From Vibrio pomeroyi (GTDB lineage Bacteria > Pseudomonadota > Gammaproteobacteria > Enterobacterales > Vibrionaceae), in contig NZ_AP025506.1 of NCBI RefSeq assembly GCF_024347595.1, positions 3,038,001-3,102,000 on the forward strand: 64,000 bases of DNA, given 5' to 3'. The notes under the pieces were generated by a model. That model was not told the origin of the DNA. It was given only the letters and a program-made list of their open reading frames with translations, and did not search any database. This document shows, piece by piece, positions 29,658 to 38,504 of the stretch. The translations under genes and the position numbers were made by a program. Position 1 is the stretch's first letter, and each line of letters opens with the position of its first letter.

Positions 29658-29667
29658 GTTGGCAAGG
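29658..29667 (+). promoter_or_regulatory. Possible Qrr sRNA pairing site over the ribosome binding site
   Basis: GTTGGCAAGG in the leader is complementary at 9 of 10 positions to the conserved CCTAGCCAAC core of Vibrio Qrr small RNAs (recalled, not searched). It includes the AAGG ribosome site 8 bases before the ATG. This fits the known repression of luxR/hapR mRNAs at low cell density by Qrr and Hfq. Confidence 0.6.
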
Positions 29668-29675
29668 AAAACAAA

Positions 29676-30281
29676 ATGGACTCAATCTCTAAGAGACCTA
29701 GAACTAGGCTTTCACCCCTAAAAAGAAAACTTCAATTGATGGAAATCGCACTTGAAGTGTTCTCTCGCCGTGGCATTGGCCGTGGTGGACACGCAGACAT
29801 TGCAGATATTGCTCAGGTGTCTGTAGCAACCGTATTTAACTACTTCCCAACCCGTGAAGATCTGGTTGATGAAGTACTGAATCACGTCGTACGCCAATTC
29901 TCTAACTTCCTTTCAGACAATATCGACTTAGATATTCACGCAAAAGAAAACCTACATAATATTGCGACTGAAATGGTGACGTTAGTGGCTCAAGATAGCC
30001 ATTGGTTGAACGTATGGTTCGAATGGAGCGCATCAACTCGTGATGAAGTATGGCCTCTATTCGTAACCACTAACCGCACTAACCAAATGTTAGTACAGAA
30101 CATGTTTAGCAAAGCGATTGAACGCGGCGAAGTTTGCGACGATCACGATCCTAAGCATCTAGCGAACCTATTCCACGGCATCTGCTACTCGCTATTCATT
30201 CAAGCGAAACGTGTAGAAACGCCAGAAGAGCTTTCAAGCTTAACGGATAGCTACCTAAATATGCTGTGCATCTATAAATAG
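29676..30281 (+). CDS. luxR: Quorum-sensing master regulator, LuxR/HapR/LitR type (TetR fold)
   Basis: 201-aa TetR-family regulator of the Vibrio LuxR/HapR/SmcR/LitR group, the high-cell-density regulator of biofilm, protease and other genes. The helix-turn-helix occupies about residues 39-60, with DIAQVSVATVFNYFPTRE as the recognition part. The rest is the ligand-pocket and dimer domain, ending YLNMLCIYK. Position between hpt and lpdA is diagnostic in Vibrio. Regulation is probably by Qrr sRNAs at its leader. A repeat-rich 3' region begins at its stop codon. The name differs by species (hapR, litR, smcR, opaR). Confidence 0.93.
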   Translation: MDSISKRPRTRLSPLKRKLQLMEIALEVFSRRGIGRGGHADIADIAQVSVATVFNYFPTREDLVDEVLNHVVRQFSNFLSDNIDLDIHAKENLHNIATEMVTLVAQDSHWLNVWFEWSASTRDEVWPLFVTTNRTNQMLVQNMFSKAIERGEVCDDHDPKHLANLFHGICYSLFIQAKRVETPEELSSLTDSYLNMLCIYK

Positions 30282-30293
30282 ATTCGAGATTCG
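30280..30293 (+). repeat. Two AGATTCG heptamers starting in the stop codon
   Basis: Two exact copies of AGATTCG start at the second base of the TAG stop. The same heptamer occurs seven times at the equivalent place behind yacG (46321-46369). Confidence 0.8.
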
Positions 30294-30302
30294 AACAAAA
30301 CT

Positions 30303-30333
30303 AAGGGGTTGGCTTTTACGCCAGCCCTTTTTT
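30303..30333 (+). terminator. Terminator of the quorum regulator
   Basis: An 11-bp stem (one mismatch, one G-T pair) with a short loop is followed by six or more T residues. Its sequence, including the trailing TTTTTTATTGC, closely resembles the hairpin behind yacG. Confidence 0.8.
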
Positions 30334-30357
30334 ATTGCCGATAGAAAGCCAGAATTA

Positions 30358-30740
30358 GATTCCCTATTCCTTCCTTCGTCAGTCCAGGGAATGACGGATA
30401 TAAACAGCCACTGCACTTTACTTCATCGTCACCATGAACGAGAGGCGGAAAAATTAATTAGACACTAAAGCCAGAGATTCCCTATTCCCTCCTCCGTCAG
30501 TCTAGGGAATGACGGACATAGCCAACCACTGCGCTTTACTTCATCGTCACCATGAACGAGAGGCGGAAAAATTACTTAGACACTAAAGCCAGAGATTCCC
30601 TATTCCCTCCTTCGTCAGTCTAGGGAATGACGGGAATAAAGAACCATGTACCTTACTGCATCCCTCATCATAAACGAGAAGCGAAGAAATTAATCAGACA
30701 CTCTCTATTTCATCCTCCGTCAGTCTAAGGAATGACGGGA
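30358..30740 (+). repeat. 118-bp tandem repeat, three close copies plus one degenerate copy
   Basis: Units begin at 30358, 30476 and 30594 with GATTCCCTATTCC, giving a period of exactly 118 bp twice. A degenerate fourth copy follows around 30697. Each unit contains a short palindrome (ATTCCCT ... AGGGAAT, then GACGG) and a CATCGTCACCATGAACGAGA segment. There is no coding potential. A related single copy lies at 46441-46480. Confidence 0.85.
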
Positions 30741-30808
30741 ATATAGAGCGACAGTTCTCACCTTTACGCTAGAGATATCGTCAAAGCATAAACTTTCACT
30801 CCTCACTT

Positions 30809-30848
30809 CGTCATCCTCAAGAGCGAGGGACGAGCGAGTTGGGGATCT
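30809..30848. repeat. Dispersed palindromic repeat, copy 1
   Basis: CGTCATCCTCAAGAG, then GAGGGACGAGCGAG and TTGGGGAT: an imperfect hairpin whose arms are the ATCCCCAA type. A near-identical copy lies at 46506-46545 behind yacG. Confidence 0.75.
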
Positions 30849-30885
30849 CATACAGACATGACGACCCGCTTTTCTTCGGACATAA

Positions 30886-30913
30886 AAAAGCCGCTGACGA
30901 ATCAGCGGCTTTT
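30886..30913 (-). terminator. Terminator of lpdA
   Basis: A perfect 12-bp stem (AAAAGCCGCTGA) with a 4-base loop is flanked by A/T runs; on the minus strand a T run follows, about 30 bp past the lpdA stop. Confidence 0.85.
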
Positions 30914-30942
30914 AATAACATTAACGAGTGGCTAAGAAAGAA

Positions 30943-32373
30943 TTACTTCTTCTTTTTCACTGCTTTTTTGTTTGGAAGATCAGTGATTGAACCTTCGAAT
31001 ACTTCCGCAGCTAGACCAACAGACTCGTGTAGAGTTGGGTGAGCGTGGATAGTAAGAGCGATATCTTCTGCGTCACAACCCATTTCGATTGCTAGACCGA
31101 TTTCACCAAGAAGCTCACCACCGTTAGTACCAACAACAGCACCACCGATTACGCGATGAGTATCTTTATCGAAGATCATCTTAGTCATACCGTCTGCACA
31201 GTCAGAAGCGATTGCACGACCAGAAGCAGCCCAAGGGAAAGTCGCAACTTCGTAGTTCAGGCCTTCCGCTTTCGCTTCTTTCTCAGTCTTACCTACCCAA
31301 GCAACTTCTGGCTCAGTGTACGCAATTGATGGGATTACTTTAGGGTCGAAGTAGTGCTTCTTACCAGAGATAACTTCAGCAGCTACGTGACCTTCATGCA
31401 CACCTTTGTGAGCAAGCATTGGTTGGCCAACAACGTCACCGATCGCGTGGATGTGAGGAACGTTTGTACGCATTTGCTTATCAACGTTGATGAAACCGCG
31501 CTCATCAACTTCGATACCTGCTTTTTCAGCGTCGATAAGTGCACCGTTTGGAACACGACCGATAGCAACAAGAACAGCATCGTAGCGCTCAGCTTCAGCT
31601 GGTGCTTTTTTGCCTTCCATTGAAACGTAGATACCGTCTTCTTTCGCTTCAACAGCTGTAACTTTAGTTTCAAGCATTAGCTTGAACTTGTTCTTAATGC
31701 GCTTAGTGAAGACTTTAACGATGTCTTTATCCGCAGCAGGGATAACTTGGTCGAACATCTCAACTACGTCTACTTTAGAACCTAGAGAGTGGTAAACCGT
31801 ACCCATTTCAAGACCGATGATACCACCGCCCATGATAAGCAGTTTTTCAGGAACTTCGTTTAGCTCAAGTGCATCCGTAGAATCCCAAATACGTGGGTCT
31901 TCATGTGGGATGAAAGGAAGCTTGATTGGACGAGAACCCGCAGCGATGATTGCGTTGTCGAAGTTAACAGTTGTTGCTTCGCCTTCGCCTTCAACAAGAA
32001 TGCTGTTAGGACCTGTGAACTTACCGAAACCGTTAACAACAGTTACGTTACGCATCTTAGCCATACCGCCAAGACCGCCAGTTAGTTGGTCTACTACTTT
32101 TTCTTTCCAGATACGGATCTTGCTGATGTCCGTTTGTGGCTCGCCGAATACAACGCCGTGCTCTGCCATCGCTTTAGCTTCTTCGATTACTTTAGAAACG
32201 TGAAGAAGTGCTTTTGATGGAATACAACCAACGTTTAGACATACACCACCAAGAGTGCTGTAACGTTCAACTAGTACTGTTTCTAGACCTAAATCCGCAC
32301 AACGGAATGCAGCTGAGTAACCAGCAGGACCTGAACCAAGTACAACAACTTGGGCTTTAATTTCTTTGCTCAT
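30943..32373 (-). CDS. lpdA: Dihydrolipoyl dehydrogenase (E3)
   Basis: 476-aa flavoprotein that reoxidises lipoyl groups of the pyruvate, 2-oxoglutarate and glycine-cleavage complexes. FAD-binding GSGPAGYSAA is at 13-22, redox cysteines C45 and C50 in GGVCLNVGC, the NAD-binding GGGIIGLEMG near 182, and the catalytic His-Glu pair in HAHPTLHE near the C-terminus. It lies 241 bp downstream of aceF, with a hairpin between, and probably has its own promoter, as in E. coli. Confidence 0.97.
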   Translation of the reverse strand: MSKEIKAQVVVLGSGPAGYSAAFRCADLGLETVLVERYSTLGGVCLNVGCIPSKALLHVSKVIEEAKAMAEHGVVFGEPQTDISKIRIWKEKVVDQLTGGLGGMAKMRNVTVVNGFGKFTGPNSILVEGEGEATTVNFDNAIIAAGSRPIKLPFIPHEDPRIWDSTDALELNEVPEKLLIMGGGIIGLEMGTVYHSLGSKVDVVEMFDQVIPAADKDIVKVFTKRIKNKFKLMLETKVTAVEAKEDGIYVSMEGKKAPAEAERYDAVLVAIGRVPNGALIDAEKAGIEVDERGFINVDKQMRTNVPHIHAIGDVVGQPMLAHKGVHEGHVAAEVISGKKHYFDPKVIPSIAYTEPEVAWVGKTEKEAKAEGLNYEVATFPWAASGRAIASDCADGMTKMIFDKDTHRVIGGAVVGTNGGELLGEIGLAIEMGCDAEDIALTIHAHPTLHESVGLAAEVFEGSITDLPNKKAVKKKK

Positions 32374-32572
32374 TGTGACCTCTTGTAGTCATTATCCCTA
32401 ACAGGCTGAGTAGATGTTCTTAAATTATTGGGCTTTCAAACAGGAAACATTTTACAGAGATGTTAACAGTGTGAAAGTAGCTTTAAGTTAGCCTGTGAGC
32501 TAGACAACAATTCCCTTCTGCTTTATGAGAAATGCGGGAAACTGTTCTCTAAAAATAGTCTTTATATAAAGA

Positions 32573-32600
32573 ATTAAGGTGACCCGAAAGCCACCTTAAT
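32573..32600 (-). terminator. Hairpin after aceF
   Basis: A 9-bp stem (ATTAAGGTG and its complement) with a 10-base loop lies just past the aceF stop. The minus-strand flank TTCTTTAT is moderately T-rich, so it may be a partial terminator separating aceEF from lpdA. Confidence 0.6.
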
Positions 32601-32614
32601 AATTACTTTCTCAA

Positions 32615-34507
32615 TTACAGTACTAGACGACGAATGTCAGATAGTGCGCTGTTTAGGAAAGTAATGAAGCGTGCACCTTCTGCACCATCGATCACACGGT
32701 GGTCGTATGATAGAGACAGTGGAAGCTGTAGGCGTGGTTGGAACTCTTTACCGTTCCAAACTGGCTTAATTTCAGACTTAGATACACCTAGGATACCTAC
32801 TTCTGGCGCATTTACGATTGGAGTAAATGCAGTACCGCCAATACCACCAAGGCTAGAGATTGTGAAACAACCGCCTTGCATGTCTGCCGCTGTTAGCTTA
32901 CCAGAACGTGCTTTCTTAGAAACAGCCATTAGCTCTTCAGATAGCTCGTAAATGCCTTTCTTGTTCACGTCTTTGAATACAGGAACAACTAGACCGTTTG
33001 GTGTATCAACAGCGATACCCACGTTTACGTACTTCTTAAGAATGATGCTTTCGCCATCTTCAGAAAGAGAAGAGTTAAACGCTGGGAATGCTTCTAGCGC
33101 TTTAGCAACAGCTTTCATGATGAACACAAGTGGAGTGATCTTCATGCCAGTATCTTTCTTCGCTTCGATTGCGTTCTGTTCTTTACGGAATGCTTCTAGC
33201 TCAGTGATGTCTGCGTTATCCCACTGTGTAACGTGAGGGATCATTACCCAGTTACGGTGTAGGTTTGCACCAGAGATCTTCTTGATCTTAGAAAGTTTCT
33301 GAACTTCAGTTTCGCCGAACTTGCTGAAGTCAACTTTTGGCCATGGTAGTAGACCAAGAGCAGAACCGTCGCCGCCTTTGCCAGATGCCGCAGCACCAGA
33401 TTCTAGACGCTTAAGTGCATCTTTAACGTAAGACTGAACGTCTTCTTTAAGGATACGGCTCTTACGACCAGTACCTTTAACCTTAGAAAGATTAACGCCA
33501 AATTCGCGAGCAAGACGACGAACAACTGGAGAAGCGTGCGCGTAGTCACCGTTATCTTGGAAGTCGCCAGCTGCTGCTGGAGCCGCTGCAGGTGCTTCTG
33601 CTTTAGGAGCAGGTGCCGCCGCTGGAGCTGCTGCTTGTGCAGGTGCTGCAACAGGAGCAGGCGCTGCGCCTTCAACTACGAAAGTCATGATTAGAGAGCC
33701 AGTTGACACTTTGTCGCCAGCTGCAATCTTGATTTCTTTTACTGTACCAGCGAATGGTGCAGGAACTTCCATTGAAGCTTTGTCGCCTTCAACAGTAATT
33801 AGAGATTGCTCTTCTTCTACTGTATCGCCAACCGCTACCATGATTTCAGTAACTTCTACTTCGTCACCGCCGATATCAGGAACGTTTACTTCTTTCTCAG
33901 CAGACGCTGCTGGAGCCGCTGCAACTGGTGCTGCCGCCGCAGGAGCCGGAGCTGCTGCAGGTGCTGAACCAGCTACTTCGAATACCATTACTAGAGAACC
34001 AGTAGAAACTGAATCACCAGAAGCGATCTTGATTTCTTTAACGATACCAGCGAATGGTGCAGGAACTTCCATTGAAGCCTTGTCGCCTTCAACAGTAAGA
34101 AGAGATTGCTCTTCTTCTACTGCATCACCGATAGCAACCATGATTTCAGTTACTTCAACTTCATCACCGCCGATATCTGGTACGTGAACTTCTTTAAGCT
34201 CAGCCGCCGCTGCAGGAGCTGCAGCAACTGGTGCCGCCGCTTCAACTGCTGGAGCAGCCGGTGCTGCTGCAGCACCTTCCGCTTCAAAGATCATGATAAG
34301 AGAACCAGTAGAAACAGAATCGCCTTCTGCTACTTTGATTTCTTTAACGATACCCGCTTGAGACGCTGGAACTTCCATTGAAGCTTTGTCGCCTTCAACA
34401 GTGATCAGTGACTGCTCTTCTTCAACCTTGTCGCCAACGTTTACAAGAATCTCAGTTACTTCAACCTCGTCAGCACCGATGTCTGGTACATTAATTTCGA
34501 TTGTCAT
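32615..34507 (-). CDS. aceF: Dihydrolipoyllysine acetyltransferase (E2), three lipoyl domains
   Basis: 630-aa core of the pyruvate dehydrogenase complex. Three lipoyl domains carry the modified lysine in EGDKASMEV at K41, K143 and K243, joined by flexible Ala/Pro linkers. The peripheral-subunit-binding domain follows at about 325-367 ([14 protein letters not shown]), then the catalytic domain with the active-site DHRVIDG near residue 603. Second and third lipoyl domains are nearly identical in sequence. It lies 26 bp after aceE in the same operon. Confidence 0.96.
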   Translation of the reverse strand: MTIEINVPDIGADEVEVTEILVNVGDKVEEEQSLITVEGDKASMEVPASQAGIVKEIKVAEGDSVSTGSLIMIFEAEGAAAAPAAPAVEAAAPVAAAPAAAAELKEVHVPDIGGDEVEVTEIMVAIGDAVEEEQSLLTVEGDKASMEVPAPFAGIVKEIKIASGDSVSTGSLVMVFEVAGSAPAAAPAPAAAAPVAAAPAASAEKEVNVPDIGGDEVEVTEIMVAVGDTVEEEQSLITVEGDKASMEVPAPFAGTVKEIKIAAGDKVSTGSLIMTFVVEGAAPAPVAAPAQAAAPAAAPAPKAEAPAAAPAAAGDFQDNGDYAHASPVVRRLAREFGVNLSKVKGTGRKSRILKEDVQSYVKDALKRLESGAAASGKGGDGSALGLLPWPKVDFSKFGETEVQKLSKIKKISGANLHRNWVMIPHVTQWDNADITELEAFRKEQNAIEAKKDTGMKITPLVFIMKAVAKALEAFPAFNSSLSEDGESIILKKYVNVGIAVDTPNGLVVPVFKDVNKKGIYELSEELMAVSKKARSGKLTAADMQGGCFTISSLGGIGGTAFTPIVNAPEVGILGVSKSEIKPVWNGKEFQPRLQLPLSLSYDHRVIDGAEGARFITFLNSALSDIRRLVL

Positions 34508-34533
34508 TGTATTTACCTACCTTAATGCCAGTC

Positions 34534-37197
34534 TTATGCGTATTGCGGGTTAGTTTTTTCAGTGTCGATATCGAACTTAGCAATTGCTTCAACAACTACT
34601 GATTTCTCGATGTCACCACGTTTAGCCAGTTCAGTTAGAGCTGCAACTACAATGTAGCCAGCGTTAACTTCGAAGTGACGACGTAGGTTTGCACGGCTGT
34701 CAGAGCGGCCGAAACCATCTGTACCAAGTACTTTGTATGACTCAGTTGGCATGTACGCACGTACTTGCTCAGCGTAGTTCTTCATGTAGTCAGTCACTGC
34801 GATTGCAGGTTCTTTACCAAGAACAGTTGTGATGTACGGTACTTTCTCTTCAGCTTCTGGGTGAAGCATGTTGTCACGCTCTACCGCTTGGCCGTCACGA
34901 GTTAGTTCGTTGAACGACGTTACTGAGAATACGTCAGATGCTACGCCGTACTCTTCGCTTAGAATTTCAGCGGCTTTACGCGCTTCGTTCATGATAGTAC
35001 CAGAGCTCATTAGTTGAACTTTGCCCTTAGCACCAGCGTGAGATTCAAGCTTGTAGATACCTTTACGGATGCCTTCTTCAGCGCCTTCTGGCATTGCTGG
35101 CATTGCGTAGTTCTCGTTCATTACTGTTAGGTAGTAGTAAACGTTCTCTTGCTCAGGACCGTACATGCGACGGATACCGTCTTGCATGATTACTGCTAGC
35201 TCGTAAGCGAACGTTGGGTCATAAGATATACAGTTAGGGATCGTGTTCGCTTGGATGTGCGAGTGACCATCTTCGTGCTGTAGACCTTCACCGTTCAGTG
35301 TTGTACGACCAGCTGTAGCACCTAGTAGGAAGCCACGAGCTTGTTGGTCACCTGCTAGCCATGCCATGTCGCCAATACGTTGGAAACCGAACATTGAGTA
35401 GTAGATGTAGAACGGGATCATTGGTAGGTCGTTCGTGCTGTATGAAGTTGCAGCTGCAACCCATGAAGCCATAGAACCTAGCTCGTTGATGCCTTCTTGA
35501 AGTACTTGACCAGACGTTGCTTCTTTGTAGTAAGAAACGATGCCTTTATCTTCAGGTGTGTATTCTTGACCGTGTGGGTTGTAGATACCAACCTGACGGA
35601 ATAGACCTTCCATACCAAATGTACGAGCTTCATCACAGATGATAGGAACGATGTTCTTACCAATGTTCTTATCTTTAAGAAGGATGTTTAGCGTACGTAC
35701 ATAAGCCATAGTTGTAGAGATATCACGCTTCTGTTCACCTAGTAGAGGTGCGAATGCGTCTAGCTCAGGAACTTTGAATTCTTGAGTGAATTTTGGCAGA
35801 CGTGCTGGCGTGTAACCTTGTAGGGCTTTACGACGAGCATGCAGGTATTCGTACTCAGCAGAACCTTCTTCAAGAGTCAGGTAAGGAAGCTCAGACACTT
35901 TCTCATCAGAAAGGATGTCTTGTAGGCCTAGACGGTCACGTAGGTATTGTACGTGAGTCATGTCCATCTTCTTAACACCGTGAGCGATGTTCTTACCTTC
36001 TGCAGCTTCACCCATGCCGTAACCTTTAACTGTCTTAGCTAGGATTACTGTTGGCTTGCCACCTGTCTCTTTTGCATTGTTGAATGCAGCGAACAGTTTA
36101 GAAGAATCGTGACCACCACGCTTCAGTTCGAAGATTTGGTCATCAGTCATGTCTGCAACTAGTGCAGCTGTTTCTGGGTACTTACCAAAGAAGTGCTCAC
36201 GTACGTATGCGCCATCTTTAGATTTGAATGTCTGGTAGTCACCATCGATAGTTTCGTTCATTAGTTGAAGAAGCTTACCAGTAGTGTCTTTAGCTAGTAG
36301 AGAATCCCAATTGCTACCCCAGATAACTTTAACAACGTTCCAACCTGCACCTTTGAATAGGCCTTCAAGTTCTTGGATGATGCTACCGTTACCCATTACA
36401 GGGCCGTCTAGACGCTGTAGGTTACAGTTGATTAGGAAGCATAGGTTGTCTAGCTTCTCACGCGCAGCGAAAGAAATAGCACCACGTGATTCTGGCTCAT
36501 CCATCTCACCGTCGCCTAGGAAAGCGTATACACGTTGAGCAGAAGTATCTTTAAGACCACGGCCTTCTAGGTACTTAAGGAAACGAGCTTGGTAGATCGC
36601 AGAGATCGGACCTAGACCCATAGATACTGTAGGGAACTGCCAGAACTCAGGCATCAGTTTAGGGTGCGGGTAAGAAGGAATACCTTTACCATCAACTTCT
36701 TGACGGAAGTTATCTAGCTGCTCTTCAGTTAGACGACCTTCAACGAATGCACGAGAGTAGATACCTGGAGAGATGTGACCTTGGTAGTAAACTAGATCGC
36801 CACCGTCAGTCTCGTTTGGAGCACGGAAGAAGTGGTTGAAACATACTTCGTAGAACGCTGCTGCTGACTGGTAAGAAGCCATGTGACCACCAAGGTCTAG
36901 GTCTTTCTTAGAAGCACGCAATACGATCATGATTGCGTTCCAGCGAATAATCGAACGAATACGACGCTCAAGAGTTACGTCACCAGGGTAAGCTGGCTCT
37001 TGTGCTGCTGGAATTGTGTTGATGTAGTTTGTGTTGATGCCTGTAGCCATATCAACACCATCTAAACGCGCTTTATCTAGAACTTGTTCTAGTAAAAACT
37101 GTGCACGTTCTACACCTTCTTCACGTACTACTGACTCAAGAGCTTCTAACCAATCTTGAGTTTCCAGAGCATCAACGTCATGCTTCATGTCAGACAT
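34534..37197 (-). CDS. aceE: Pyruvate dehydrogenase E1 component
   Basis: 887-aa homodimeric thiamine-diphosphate enzyme that decarboxylates pyruvate and passes the acetyl group to AceF. The ThDP motif GDGEMDEPES starts near residue 228 and ends with the LINCNLQ segment. Length matches E. coli AceE (887). It lies 62 bp downstream of pdhR with a small hairpin between. PdhR operators upstream of pdhR should control the operon. Confidence 0.97.
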   Translation of the reverse strand: MSDMKHDVDALETQDWLEALESVVREEGVERAQFLLEQVLDKARLDGVDMATGINTNYINTIPAAQEPAYPGDVTLERRIRSIIRWNAIMIVLRASKKDLDLGGHMASYQSAAAFYEVCFNHFFRAPNETDGGDLVYYQGHISPGIYSRAFVEGRLTEEQLDNFRQEVDGKGIPSYPHPKLMPEFWQFPTVSMGLGPISAIYQARFLKYLEGRGLKDTSAQRVYAFLGDGEMDEPESRGAISFAAREKLDNLCFLINCNLQRLDGPVMGNGSIIQELEGLFKGAGWNVVKVIWGSNWDSLLAKDTTGKLLQLMNETIDGDYQTFKSKDGAYVREHFFGKYPETAALVADMTDDQIFELKRGGHDSSKLFAAFNNAKETGGKPTVILAKTVKGYGMGEAAEGKNIAHGVKKMDMTHVQYLRDRLGLQDILSDEKVSELPYLTLEEGSAEYEYLHARRKALQGYTPARLPKFTQEFKVPELDAFAPLLGEQKRDISTTMAYVRTLNILLKDKNIGKNIVPIICDEARTFGMEGLFRQVGIYNPHGQEYTPEDKGIVSYYKEATSGQVLQEGINELGSMASWVAAATSYSTNDLPMIPFYIYYSMFGFQRIGDMAWLAGDQQARGFLLGATAGRTTLNGEGLQHEDGHSHIQANTIPNCISYDPTFAYELAVIMQDGIRRMYGPEQENVYYYLTVMNENYAMPAMPEGAEEGIRKGIYKLESHAGAKGKVQLMSSGTIMNEARKAAEILSEEYGVASDVFSVTSFNELTRDGQAVERDNMLHPEAEEKVPYITTVLGKEPAIAVTDYMKNYAEQVRAYMPTESYKVLGTDGFGRSDSRANLRRHFEVNAGYIVVAALTELAKRGDIEKSVVVEAIAKFDIDTEKTNPQYA

Positions 37198-37242
37198 GGC
37201 GATCTATCCTTTTTGTTAGTTGGATTCTACTAAACACGTAAA

Positions 37243-37262
37243 AAGCCGAAGTATTACGGCTA
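37243..37262 (-). terminator. Possible attenuator between pdhR and aceE
   Basis: A 5-bp stem (AGCCG with CGGCT) and an 8-10 base loop are followed on the minus strand by five T residues. The stem overlaps the pdhR stop codon. It is short, so it is at best a weak attenuator. Confidence 0.35.
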
Positions 37263-38021
37263 TTTACCCTGTTGAATTCGACGTAGAGAACGTTCGCGGC
37301 GCGACTCTTCCTTCGTCAAATCCAGCAATGTTTCTTCGATGTAAGCTAAATGAGAGTGTGACATTTCACGTGCCTGTTCTGGCTGCCCTGAAACAATCGC
37401 ATCTACAATGTTAGCTCGATGTATACTCACTTTCTCCACAACGTCTTTACGACGATGCAACAGCTTTAAATTCTCTAAGACGTTTTGTTCGAGTAACGGA
37501 GCCAAACTACGAACAATGTGTAATAACACCACATTGTGCGCTGCCTCTGTTAAAGCAATAAGAAAAGCCATCACCGCTGCAGATTCGGCTTCAATATCAC
37601 CCTTATCTTGCGCGCCGTGAATTTTATCTTGGCATGCTTGAATTCGAGCAAAGTCTTCATCAGTGCCACGCAATGCCGCAAAGTAAGCCGAAATCCCTTC
37701 CATCGCATGACGCGATTCCAACAAGTCTAGTTGGGTTTCAGAATGGGAGGACAACAAATTAAGCAAAGGATCTGAAAAGCTTTTCCAGATATTTTCGCTA
37801 ACAAACGTACCTCCGCCTTGACGGCGAGTAAGCAGGCGTTTTGCTTCTAAACGTTGTATCGCTTCTCGGATTGAAGGACGAGACACATCGAACTGTTTCG
37901 CCAGTTCGCGCTCAGGCGGCAGCTGCTGCCCTGGAGCCAGTGTTCCTTCCACTATCAACCTTTCTAACTCTTGTTCGATAACATCGGAGAGTTTTGGCTG
38001 ACGAATCCTTTGATAAGCCAT
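37260..38021 (-). CDS. pdhR: Pyruvate dehydrogenase complex repressor PdhR
   Basis: About 253-aa GntR/FadR-type repressor that is released from DNA by pyruvate. The N-terminal winged helix begins [19 protein letters not shown], with the recognition part [15 protein letters not shown] near 45-60. The C-terminal FCD domain follows and the protein ends [11 protein letters not shown]. The longest frame starts at 38066, but that region contains a PdhR operator and the ATG at 38021 matches the E. coli start, so it is used. The gene is autoregulated by inference from two operator sites. Confidence 0.95.
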   Translation of the reverse strand: MAYQRIRQPKLSDVIEQELERLIVEGTLAPGQQLPPERELAKQFDVSRPSIREAIQRLEAKRLLTRRQGGGTFVSENIWKSFSDPLLNLLSSHSETQLDLLESRHAMEGISAYFAALRGTDEDFARIQACQDKIHGAQDKGDIEAESAAVMAFLIALTEAAHNVVLLHIVRSLAPLLEQNVLENLKLLHRRKDVVEKVSIHRANIVDAIVSGQPEQAREMSHSHLAYIEETLLDLTKEESRRERSLRRIQQGK

Positions 38022-38051
38022 AGTTTGTTGTTCTTCTTTTTCTTCGCTGAC

Positions 38052-38068
38052 AATTGGTAATACCAATT
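38052..38068. promoter_or_regulatory. PdhR operator 1
   Basis: AATTGGTAATACCAATT is a perfect dyad (apart from the central base) and fits the PdhR consensus AATTGGT-N3-ACCAATT exactly. It lies 31-47 bp upstream of the pdhR start. Confidence 0.9.
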
Positions 38069-38188
38069 TTAAGTTGGGCAGAAATTAACATAATTAAAAC
38101 GCCACTGTCCAGCGTAAAATTGACCTGCATCATAGAATGCAGCATGAATTAACCGTGATTTAACAAATGAAATTTAAAACAGCAACCA

Positions 38189-38205
38189 AATTGGTCTTAC
38201 CATTT
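38189..38205. promoter_or_regulatory. PdhR operator 2
   Basis: AATTGGTCTTACCATTT matches the PdhR consensus except for one base in the right arm. It lies 137 bp upstream of operator 1, centre to centre. Confidence 0.75.
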
Positions 38206-38463
38206 ACAGGGGTAATACTTTTGGGGAGGATTCGTGCTAGAAATTTTCAGGATAAAAATGAATTGTTTCAGAAAGATTAGCCTAACTCGGTTAAAAATCG
38301 AACCAAGCGCACATTTGGGAGGGAAATTCTGTTCATAATTTTTAATATATGAGTGTTTGATAAGCTCGTCACACTCTCGATTTATTGATGCCCTTCCTTC
38401 AACCACTTTCTTTACATCGCAACAACAAAAATTCACAAGTGATTATGCTCAGCGTTGACTATC

Positions 38464-38490
38464 TATGGCTCTGTAATCAACAGAGCCATA
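38464..38490 (-). terminator. Hairpin after ampD
   Basis: A perfect 11-bp stem (TATGGCTCTGT) with a 5-base loop lies 15 bp past the ampD stop. No T run follows on the minus strand, so it may act as a stabiliser or factor-dependent end. Confidence 0.55.
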
Positions 38491-38504
38491 AAGAGAATGA
38501 AAGC

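Larger units (their letters stand above)
29339..29675. other. Divergent control region between hpt and the quorum regulator
   Basis: 337 bp without a gene. It holds the predicted promoter of the quorum regulator (29585-29613), its 5' leader with a possible Qrr pairing site (29658-29667), and somewhere near 29340-29400 the hpt promoter. No clear LuxR-type autoregulatory box was recognised by eye. Confidence 0.6.
38022..38504. other. Regulatory stretch upstream of pdhR
   Basis: 483 bp between ampD and pdhR. It holds two PdhR boxes (38052-38068 and 38189-38205), the pdhR promoter area, and a hairpin past ampD (38464-38490). Short open frames here lack ribosome sites and homology and are not called. 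Confidence 0.65.

Noticed and set aside
30358..30740. CRISPR array
   Set aside because: The units are whole 118-bp tandem repeats without unique spacers between short repeats, and no cas genes are nearby.
33403..34381. Extra open frames on both strands within aceF
   Set aside because: They are low-complexity shadows of the Ala/Pro linkers and lipoyl repeats of AceF.
38197..38436. 79-aa minus-strand open frame upstream of pdhR
   Set aside because: No ribosome site, no recognisable homology, and it runs over the PdhR operator 2 region.
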